Shown here: piece by piece, positions 55,219-62,349 of the stretch
Layout of the letters: each line of letters starts with the position of its first letter
Numbering within the stretch: position 1 is the stretch's first letter
NCBI GenBank assembly: GCA_902597095.1
Contig: CACJWK010000008.1
Location: forward strand, 1 to 64,000
Direction: 5' to 3'
From: an uncultured Pseudohongiella sp.
GTDB lineage: Bacteria > Pseudomonadota > Gammaproteobacteria > Pseudomonadales > Pseudohongiellaceae
DNA length: 64,000 bases
The notes under the pieces: generated by a model
The model's input: the letters and a program-made list of their open reading frames with translations, nothing else
Database searches by the model: none
Told to the model about the DNA's origin: nothing
Made by a program: the position numbers and the translations under genes

Positions 55219-56619
55219 ATGAAATGTGCAACTACAAGCGGCTGTCTGTTTCTGGCGCTCTTTCTGAGTTCTCCCAGCCTGGCTCAGCGCTTGCCCGAAC
55301 CCGACAGTCGGTTGGAGCGCGGTCTGGTGGTCCTGAATGAGCTGGAATCTAAATTCGGCAATAACAGCACACAGCTCGTTCCGGCTCTGACAGAAATGGC
55401 CGATCTCTATCGCGATGAGGGCCGGTTCGCTGAAGCTTATCGGATGCTTGACCGGGCGGCACAGGTCATCAGAGTGTCTGAGGGTCTCTACACCCGATCT
55501 CAAATCCCTCTGGTGAGGATGAAGGTTGGAAATTACGGCGACTGGGGTGACTGGGACAGCGCCCGAGAACAGCTTGAGCATCTTTTTTGGCTGCACAGGA
55601 CGAAATCAGATCGGGTAGATAGCGCCTTAATTGCTGATTTGATGGCTCTGAACGAGCTTCATCTCCGCGGCATTAGCGAAGACAGCCCCGAGTTTCAGAC
55701 CTTCCACTTTCGGCGCGCAGCCCGCGTCAACTGGTTGGCTCTTGACGCTGCTGAGAGGCTTTGGGGCGCAACAGATTCACGCCTTGTGCCCATAATCTAC
55801 TCCCTGGTCAGACAGCAGCACCTGCAGGCTGTGGCAGTAGAGCAGGGCGGTAAAACCGGCTGGGAATTGCGTCAGATTGTGCCGGGCGCCGATTTGGTTC
55901 GGGAGCGTGATGATATGCGACGTTATTTATACGTGACCGGGTTGAGCTTGCTCGATCAGTTACGGTCCATACAGCTGGCCCAGGTGCCGCTTGATATGGA
56001 AGGCGCTGCGATGGCAAACCTCTATACCGCCGACTGGCATTTACTGTTCAATGAAGAGGATGCGGCGCTGGCTGCCTACCGGCGTTCACACGAAGAGCTT
56101 ACCTATGCCGGCCGGCAGCCAGACGAACTGGAAGACTTTTTTGCGACTCCGAGCGTCCTGCCGGTGCATGATTTCCATAGCTCACTGGCGGCGGCCTCGA
56201 CATACGGGCAGGGGGTAAAGGTTGAACAGTCTGAGCTCGATTCCTTCTGGCAGCCTGAGCCTGCTGCAGAGACAGGTCACGCGCAGCTTCTTTATGCGGA
56301 GTGGGGGCCTAGCTTCCCGTACACGAGTTCACCCCACCCAGTAACGCAGCAGTTCAGTGCGGTGAGGAATGCGGCGTTGTTCAGCTTTGATATTTCCGGT
56401 GTCATGGAGATAACCCGCTTTATCAGTCGAAAGAAGGGACGCACCGTCGCTCAGCCACTTAACATTAGTCTGGTGCAGCCTGCGCCGGTTTCTCCCGAGT
56501 TCCGAGAACAAATGATTGCACGCTTGGAACAACTGCAATTTCGTCCGCGCCTGCATGCAGGCCGTCCGGTTGAGGCGTCCGCAACCCTGATCTATCTGTC
56601 TGCCCCCAGCAGCCCGTAA
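55219..56619 (+). CDS. Exported helical-repeat (TPR-like) protein of unknown function
   Basis: A 466-residue protein with a signal peptide (GCLFLALFLSSPSLAQ), then TPR-like helices (VPALTEMADLYRDEGRFAEAYRMLDRAAQVI; ANLYTADWHLLFNEEDAALAAYRRSHEEL). The C-terminal 100 residues (TRFISRKKGRTVAQPLNISLVQPAPVSPEFREQMIARLEQLQFRPRLHAGRPVEA) look like a TonB-C-type or energy-transducing fold. The start at 55219 is chosen by the signal peptide; the frame is open upstream. No close family recognised. It probably acts in the periplasm. Confidence 0.75.
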   Translation: MKCATTSGCLFLALFLSSPSLAQRLPEPDSRLERGLVVLNELESKFGNNSTQLVPALTEMADLYRDEGRFAEAYRMLDRAAQVIRVSEGLYTRSQIPLVRMKVGNYGDWGDWDSAREQLEHLFWLHRTKSDRVDSALIADLMALNELHLRGISEDSPEFQTFHFRRAARVNWLALDAAERLWGATDSRLVPIIYSLVRQQHLQAVAVEQGGKTGWELRQIVPGADLVRERDDMRRYLYVTGLSLLDQLRSIQLAQVPLDMEGAAMANLYTADWHLLFNEEDAALAAYRRSHEELTYAGRQPDELEDFFATPSVLPVHDFHSSLAAASTYGQGVKVEQSELDSFWQPEPAAETGHAQLLYAEWGPSFPYTSSPHPVTQQFSAVRNAALFSFDISGVMEITRFISRKKGRTVAQPLNISLVQPAPVSPEFREQMIARLEQLQFRPRLHAGRPVEASATLIYLSAPSSP

Positions 56620-56808
56620 ATTCGTCGATACTATCTCCAACGCATCGGGTGATGGAAGCCTGATTGCGGGAGGACCTAAAGCTTTCGCTCGACAGTGCCG
56701 ACGCAGTGAATAACACAGTCAATTTATTTCACACACGGAGAAATAACGCGTCACAGGTACAAAGGTTTTATCATCGGTCTCAATGTCGTAAAAAGGGTTA
56801 CATGATTT

Positions 56809-58224
56809 ATGGGCGAAGCGAAAATTGTCGAGCAAAAAATTGACAGCAGTATCTCCTCCAACCCGGTATTTTATGTTTTAGACACCAACGTTTTGGTTCA
56901 CGATCCAACTTCCATTCTCAATTTTGACGAGCATCATGTCGTCATCCCCATTACTGTTCTAGAAGAGCTCGATTCGCTCAAAAGTGGGCGACATTCCACT
57001 GCGGCAGATTGCCGGCAAGCAATACGGGAGCTGGATAATCAGCTCGGACAGGCCAGTCCGGCAGAGGTCTCAGCCGGCGTGGCTATTCAGCGCTGTGACG
57101 CCGCCAGCCGGGGCGGTACTCTGTCAGTCCTGATGACTGAAATACCGGATAACGTCGTTCAGCTGCCTACCCATATCAACGACAACAAAATTCTCAATGA
57201 CGTCGGTTTCCTTAAGCAGCGACACCCGGACCGTATGGTGGTGCTGGTCACCAAAGACATCAATGTCCGCCTAAAGGCTCGCGGACTGGGAATTGAATCC
57301 CAGGACTACCACAGTGATCAACTACTCAGTGACATCGAGCACCTGAACAAAGGCTATATTGAGTTTGAGGGTGATTTCTGGAGTCAGGTCGATGCCGTTG
57401 AGACCATTCATCGGGAGGGAAGCACCCAGCATGTGCTGTCGCGCGCATTGTTCGAGGGGGAGGTCTGCCCGAATCAGTTTATTTATGATGAGATGGGGTT
57501 TGTCGCTCGTGTGTTGGAGTCGGATCACGAATCGGTCACGCTTTTGCATCTCAGCCGACCCGGATTGATGGAGGTTGAGGCATGGGGCCTTAAGCCCCGG
57601 GATCTGTATCAAGCTATGGCATTGAATCTGCTCCTGGATCCACAGATTCACCTGGTGAATCTGACCGGGTCGGCAGGTTCAGGGAAAACGATTCTTGCGC
57701 TGGCCGCGGCTATTGAGCAGACAGTCGCCATTAAACTGTACCGTCGCATAATAGTTACGCGGAGCACTCAGGGCTTGGACGAGGATATCGGATTTCTGCC
57801 AGGGACAGAGGAGGAGAAGATGGAGCCCTGGCTGGGGGCAATTACCGACAACCTCGAGGCGTTGCATCTTGAGGATGAGAACTGTAAAAGCAGTGTTGAG
57901 TATGTTCTGGACAAAGTGCCGATGATGTTTAAATCACTGAACTATATCCGGGGCCGATCGTTCCAGAGCAGTCTGATTATCATTGATGAATCACAGAACT
58001 TAACGCCTCATCAGATCAAGACAATAGTGACTCGCGCCGGCAACGGTTCGAAGGTGATCTGTTTAGGTAATCTTGCCCAAATAGATACGCCTTATCTGAC
58101 GCCGATCAGTTCGGGTTTGACTTACCTGACCGAGAGATTCAAAGGGTTTCAGCACGGTGGGAACGTTCTGTTGCAGGGCGTTCCTCGCTCTATTCTGGCC
58201 GCTTTTGCTGAAGAGCACCTTTGA
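56809..58224 (+). CDS. PIN domain-PhoH ATPase fusion
   Basis: A 471-residue protein: an N-terminal PIN ribonuclease domain (residues about 20-160, with acidic positions in FYVLDTNVLVHDP, LEELDSLK and DNKILNDV), then a PhoH ATPase with Walker A GSAGSGKT near residue 287 and Walker B-like IIIDESQN. PIN-PhoH proteins (as in mycobacterial PhoH2) unwind and cleave RNA in vitro. Here it is a single-gene unit, not next to a VapB-like antitoxin. The ribosome-binding site AAGGG is 11 bases from the ATG. Confidence 0.93.
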   Translation: MGEAKIVEQKIDSSISSNPVFYVLDTNVLVHDPTSILNFDEHHVVIPITVLEELDSLKSGRHSTAADCRQAIRELDNQLGQASPAEVSAGVAIQRCDAASRGGTLSVLMTEIPDNVVQLPTHINDNKILNDVGFLKQRHPDRMVVLVTKDINVRLKARGLGIESQDYHSDQLLSDIEHLNKGYIEFEGDFWSQVDAVETIHREGSTQHVLSRALFEGEVCPNQFIYDEMGFVARVLESDHESVTLLHLSRPGLMEVEAWGLKPRDLYQAMALNLLLDPQIHLVNLTGSAGSGKTILALAAAIEQTVAIKLYRRIIVTRSTQGLDEDIGFLPGTEEEKMEPWLGAITDNLEALHLEDENCKSSVEYVLDKVPMMFKSLNYIRGRSFQSSLIIIDESQNLTPHQIKTIVTRAGNGSKVICLGNLAQIDTPYLTPISSGLTYLTERFKGFQHGGNVLLQGVPRSILAAFAEEHL

Positions 58225-58309
58225 TGTGAAGATTTAGCGGCATCCAATCAGTTCATGCACGTGAATGGGGCATGCGCGCGTCTGTTGTCCAGTTTGCCCG
58301 ATTAGACGG

Positions 58310-59101
58310 TCAACCCTTGTCGGAATCTGCCAGGAAGTTTTGCTGCATCGTTTCGGCAGGTGCCTCAGAATTCGGCTTGCCTGATTCCGTGGCGGGTATT
58401 CCGACCACAGTCGTGTGCGGGGCGACATCTGCGAGCACGACGCTGCCAGCGCCAATTTTTGCGCCTTCGCCGACTGTGATGTTGCCGAGCACGGTGGCGC
58501 CTGCTGCGATCAGGACGCCAGATTTGATTTTGGGGTGACGGTCACCCTGCTCATTGCCGGTACCGCCAAGAGTGACCTGCTGCAGAATAGAGACATTATC
58601 GTCGATCACGGTGGTTTCCCCGATGACAATTCCCGTTGCGTGATCCAGCATGATGCCGCGCCCCATCCGGCAAGCGGGATGAATATCGACACCGAAAACC
58701 TGAGAATTGCGGCTCTGTATAAACAGTGCGAGTTCTTTTCGATCGTTCTGCCAGAGACAATGCGCCAGGCGATGTACCTGAATAGCCTGAAAACCCTTAA
58801 GGAATAAGATCGCCTGCAAATAGGACCGGGTGGCGGCATCACGTTCGTGCACGGCCAGGATATCTGATGCGGCGTCGTGGACCAGTTCAGGCGAAGTGAC
58901 GAAGGCAAATTCAAACAACTTGCCCACGGAGATTACCGGCATCACATCATCAGAAAGTTTGTTTGCGAGTATGAAGCCAAGGGCAGATTCAAGGCTGTTA
59001 TGATTGAGCACGCAGGCGTAAACGTAACTGGCCAGCAGCGGTTCTCGCTGGATAACTGACTCAGCCTCTGACCGAAGTCGCTGCCAGATCTGTGACGACA
59101 T
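58310..59101 (-). CDS. cysE: Serine O-acetyltransferase
   Basis: Acetylates serine for cysteine synthesis. N-terminal helical domain (IWQRLRSEAESVIQREPLLASYVYACVLNHNSLESALGFILANKL), then a left-handed beta-helix with hexapeptide repeats. Active-site segments are GVDIHPACRMGRGIMLDHATGIVIGETTVIDDNVSI and GTGNEQGDRHPKI. The ATG at 59101 gives 263 residues and is preceded by GGAG; the frame opening at 59185 would add 28 residues across the promoter. It converges on the PIN-PhoH gene. It is the long E. coli-type enzyme, which is feedback-inhibited by cysteine. Confidence 0.95.
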   Translation of the reverse strand: MSSQIWQRLRSEAESVIQREPLLASYVYACVLNHNSLESALGFILANKLSDDVMPVISVGKLFEFAFVTSPELVHDAASDILAVHERDAATRSYLQAILFLKGFQAIQVHRLAHCLWQNDRKELALFIQSRNSQVFGVDIHPACRMGRGIMLDHATGIVIGETTVIDDNVSILQQVTLGGTGNEQGDRHPKIKSGVLIAAGATVLGNITVGEGAKIGAGSVVLADVAPHTTVVGIPATESGKPNSEAPAETMQQNFLADSDKG

Positions 59102-59129
59102 GCTGATATTGCTCCGATTGAATGCACTT

Positions 59130-59157
59130 ATTATATCGACTGCGAATGCATTGACCA
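59130..59157 (-). promoter_or_regulatory. Sigma-70 promoter of cysE
   Basis: On the minus strand TGGTCA (plus 59152-59157), a 16-base spacer, then a perfect TATAAT (plus 59130-59135), about 29 bases before the cysE ATG. Confidence 0.6.
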
Positions 59158-59274
59158 CACCACTACTCTGGAGACGGCAGTTCACGCGCTTGTAACCGCT
59201 GTTTGGAGTGATAGCTCCGACAAATGGCCGGTTTTTTCAGTGTCACAGGACAGACCCTGGCGGCCAGGCGATCT

Positions 59275-59290
59275 GATCTGGAATTGGCGG
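59275..59290 (+). repeat. Copy 2 of a 16-base intergenic repeat
   Basis: GATCTGGAATTGGCGG, identical to 43119-43134. Confidence 0.5.
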
Positions 59291-59301
59291 TCACGCGTTT
59301 T

Positions 59302-59339
59302 TTAATTAGAAACAGCTTAATTAGTTCATTAAAAACAGC
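59302..59339 (+). repeat. Short direct repeats in AT-rich segment
   Basis: TTAATTAG at 59302-59309 and 59317-59324 (15-base period), and AAACAGC at 59310-59316 and 59333-59339. They could be an operator or an UP-element-like AT-rich region. Confidence 0.4.
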
Positions 59340-59437
59340 GTGTTACAGTGGGTATTTCATCTTGCGTAAGGAAATGTTTCAGGCGCCTTAATCAACAGAA
59401 TCTGGCCTCACATGGCCACCGATGCTAGCTTTAGCCT

Positions 59438-60364
59438 ATGCGCAATGATCGGAGTTTTCATTTGATGTTCCTCGCTGCAGCCGTCCTGCTGGCGGGCGAG
59501 ACCCGTGCGCAGGAGCGCAGCCACTACCAGTACTGGCTCGAACTTGCTGCTGCAGATCAGACCTACGCTGACCGGGCGCTGGAGATCGGAAGATCCCAGG
59601 CGTTTCTTGAATTCCTGGGCGAGGGGTCCGTGGTCTTTCGTGAAGAAGGGCCGGTGGACGCTCTGGAGGAGTATTCGTCGCCCGACTTTCGGGGCAACGA
59701 CCTGACCTGGGAGTCGCATTACATCGACGTATCCCGGGCGGGTGATCTCGGATTGTCAGCCGGGCCGATGGTGAGCATCACTGCGGATGACGAGGGTAAT
59801 GCCAACAGCTTCGGTCATCTGGTTTCGGTTTGGTGGAAGCAGGCCGGGGAATGGAAACTTGCAGCTGATATGTTTGCCTTTATCCCCGGATTTCTGTCAC
59901 TGGAAGTCGAGCCAAGCTTTGATGACACGCAACCTGTGTTCGAAGAAACCGCGCTGCCGGCAACTTCGGAGCAAATCGGTAGCACCATTCAGGCCCTGTT
60001 TGATTCTGACACGCTTTTTGGGCGCTCGATTAACATCCGCGGGGGCGAAAGGGCCCTGCTGCGCTACGGTATGGAGAACATACGGGTGTATTTACCCGGT
60101 ATGGGCCCCGCGATCGGGGGCGAGGTTGCCAGTTCAATCTATGGCGCCTATCTTGATGACCAGCTGAAAACGACGACACCCGTCAGTCTGGAATCGATGG
60201 GCGGATATCTAAGCGAGTCAGGGGAAATGGGCTTCACCTACGGGATAATGTCTACCAACCCGGAAGAGGCGCAGGTTGGATTCAGTCGCAACTATCTGCG
60301 CTTGTGGCGGTTGACCAAAAGCAACGAATGGCGGATTGCCGTTGAGGTACTCCGACCTCTCTAG
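59438..60364 (+). CDS. Exported protein of unknown function (possible SnoaL/DUF4440-like fold)
   Basis: A 308-residue protein with a signal peptide (FLAAAVLLAGETRAQ). Two similar halves may be present: FLEFLGEGSVVFREEGPVDALEEYSS...FGHLVSVWWKQAGEWKLAADMFAFIPG, and later SLESMGGYLSESGEMGFTYGIMSTNPEEAQVGFSRNYLRLWRLTKSNEWRIAVEVLRP. Each has the alternating pattern ending in W...W, as in SnoaL-like domains that follow treatment of a substrate or ester. Function unknown. The 3' end overlaps the convergent glycosyltransferase gene by four bases. Confidence 0.75.
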   Translation: MRNDRSFHLMFLAAAVLLAGETRAQERSHYQYWLELAAADQTYADRALEIGRSQAFLEFLGEGSVVFREEGPVDALEEYSSPDFRGNDLTWESHYIDVSRAGDLGLSAGPMVSITADDEGNANSFGHLVSVWWKQAGEWKLAADMFAFIPGFLSLEVEPSFDDTQPVFEETALPATSEQIGSTIQALFDSDTLFGRSINIRGGERALLRYGMENIRVYLPGMGPAIGGEVASSIYGAYLDDQLKTTTPVSLESMGGYLSESGEMGFTYGIMSTNPEEAQVGFSRNYLRLWRLTKSNEWRIAVEVLRPL

Positions 60365-62286
60365 TTGTCGACCAAGATTTGTCTCTCGCCATAATTCCGG
60401 ACCTCTCCACCCCGGTTTCGTAAGCTCACGCTGAGTGTGTAGATGCCGTTGGCGACACTCAGGCTATTCCATGTTCCGGTGAAGCCCAGATTGGGCCGGT
60501 TCGGGTCGCTCATTACATCCTGATTACGCACGACGTCTGGTCTTGGCACCCCATATTGCAATGAATGGGCGGTCTTGCCATTGAGCATGAGTTCGACAGT
60601 TTCGATGCCCAAATCTTCGCTATACGACCAGCCTGTGACAGTCAGTTGGCCGCGCACCAGTACCTCATGGTCGGGCGTGTCAATCCAGGCAATGATGGGA
60701 TATGGGCAGGGCCGGGCGCGGTCCTTCGAGCCCGGTTCCGACATGACAAGCTCATCGATTACGTAGAAAGAGAACGCCTTGTCTCCTGCAAACAGTGAGA
60801 GCGGGGTGCTTGGACGAACCGTCTGGCTGACGCGGCACATTTCCGTCATCAGATCGATTTTGTCTGCTTGCAGCAGCGTACTGTCTTCGGTGATGTAAAG
60901 CGCAGGCTGCCCGCCATACTCCTGAATAGCACCGGCGTCCATTCGCCACAAAGCCAGCTGTGTGGCCCTGCCGTCCCGAACAGCTTTATCCCGGTCCAAG
61001 GTGATCACCCTGTTCGTAAATCCGGCAAACTTCAGCTGGGCAGCGGTATAGTAATTATCCGTAATCAGCAGAGGGCGTTTATCAGAGAACTCGCTCTGCA
61101 GCACTTGACGGGTATGCTCACTGAAGGGTTTCCATCCGGCCATCTTGTTAGAAAGAACGCCTTTTCCAAAAATTGGCTGCAGCTGTTCCTGATAGGCCTG
61201 AGAGCCCACCCCAACCAATCCGGTAAGTGTACCGGTAAAGCCCAGCGTCAAGATGATATGAACCGCGCCGCTCCCGCTGATGGCAGTGCGCCGCTGCTCA
61301 ATCCAGTTGCCAACCTGGTTGAGGGTGTCCGGTAATGCGACCAGCAGGGGAAAATACCCAGACAGGGGCCAATGGACTGATGTGCTGTTTGCGTCGGTCC
61401 ATGGGGCCAACAGCATGTAGACCAGCAAATTGGTAATGGAGACACTAAACAATAGGGCCGCGGCTTCTTGCCGCTGAGCCTGTTTGAAAAGCCGCATCAG
61501 AGTCAGGAGAAAGCACAGGTAGAGCGGTGGTGTAACCAGTCCCGCTTGCTTGAGGATGTGCAGTAGCCCGCTTGCCTGAAATTCCCAAGGGTGTCGGTCA
61601 ATTAGATAAAAACTGGCGCTGCTTAACGCGTTGTTTAGGTTGAACCAGAGGATCGGCACCAGCCCTGTCGCTGCGATAAGCATGGCGAGGTAGAGCAAGG
61701 GGTTGCGGAAATGTTCTCTTGATCGACGGGAAATGATCAGAAATCCAAGTGCAGCCAGTGGATATAAGACAAATCGATAATGCGTACTGAGTCCGCAGGC
61801 AGTTGACAGGCCAGTCAGTATCCAGCAAACAGCCGAGTCAGTTCGCAGGGCACGCTCAAATGTCCCCAAGGCAATCAAGCCAAACCAGATTAACGGAACG
61901 TCAGGTACAGCGAGTAGCCCAAGAAACCCGCCCAGAGGAAGGCAGAGCGAAATCAGCGAAGACTGCCGGGCGGCCTGCTTGCCGGTGATCGGATAGGCCA
62001 ACCAGTAAACCAGCAATGGCACAGTGCTGCCCATCACAAGAAATATGGACCTGACCGCCAGTGAGCTGCCGTCTGTCAGAGAACTGCCGAGACGGACAAG
62101 CAGAGCAGTCATGAACGGCAGGTCACTGTACCCTAAAGCGAGTTGTGTTGAGGCCAGCCAGTAGAAGATTTCGTCGCTGTACAGGTCAAGTTTGAATGCT
62201 AGAAACGTTTTGACCACTGCCAGCAGGAGAAATCCTGCTGTGAAAAGTCGCAAGGCGCCGGACTGGGATGGGGCTCGCGCTGACAA
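60361..62286 (-). CDS. GT39-family (ArnT/PMT-like) membrane glycosyltransferase with C-terminal beta domain
   Basis: A 641-residue inner-membrane protein. The N-terminal catalytic Asp-Glu pair is in LDLYSDEIFYWLASTQLALGYSDLPFM, the first periplasmic loop of GT-C enzymes that use polyprenyl-phosphate sugars. About ten to twelve hydrophobic helices follow to residue 350 or so, then a soluble part. The last 110 residues form an Ig-like beta domain (IIAWIDTPDHEVLVRGQLTVTGWSYSEDLGIETVELMLNGK...VSLRNRGGEVRNYG). The acceptor is unknown: lipid A, glycolipid and protein are all possible. Such C-terminal domains are not part of ArnT. Confidence 0.85.
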   Translation of the reverse strand: MSARAPSQSGALRLFTAGFLLLAVVKTFLAFKLDLYSDEIFYWLASTQLALGYSDLPFMTALLVRLGSSLTDGSSLAVRSIFLVMGSTVPLLVYWLAYPITGKQAARQSSLISLCLPLGGFLGLLAVPDVPLIWFGLIALGTFERALRTDSAVCWILTGLSTACGLSTHYRFVLYPLAALGFLIISRRSREHFRNPLLYLAMLIAATGLVPILWFNLNNALSSASFYLIDRHPWEFQASGLLHILKQAGLVTPPLYLCFLLTLMRLFKQAQRQEAAALLFSVSITNLLVYMLLAPWTDANSTSVHWPLSGYFPLLVALPDTLNQVGNWIEQRRTAISGSGAVHIILTLGFTGTLTGLVGVGSQAYQEQLQPIFGKGVLSNKMAGWKPFSEHTRQVLQSEFSDKRPLLITDNYYTAAQLKFAGFTNRVITLDRDKAVRDGRATQLALWRMDAGAIQEYGGQPALYITEDSTLLQADKIDLMTEMCRVSQTVRPSTPLSLFAGDKAFSFYVIDELVMSEPGSKDRARPCPYPIIAWIDTPDHEVLVRGQLTVTGWSYSEDLGIETVELMLNGKTAHSLQYGVPRPDVVRNQDVMSDPNRPNLGFTGTWNSLSVANGIYTLSVSLRNRGGEVRNYGERQILVDN

Positions 62287-62349
62287 ATTGCTCTCCCGGT
62301 TTGCTCCAGAGCATGCAGAAACCTCTTCGAAGTTGCAGCAAATGCTCTG

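Larger units (their letters stand above)
59102..59437 (+). other. Intergenic region upstream of cysE and of an exported protein gene
   Basis: Holds the cysE promoter (59130-59157), one copy of the 16-base repeat (59275-59290) and an AT-rich segment with short direct repeats (59302-59339). No gene seen. Confidence 0.5.
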
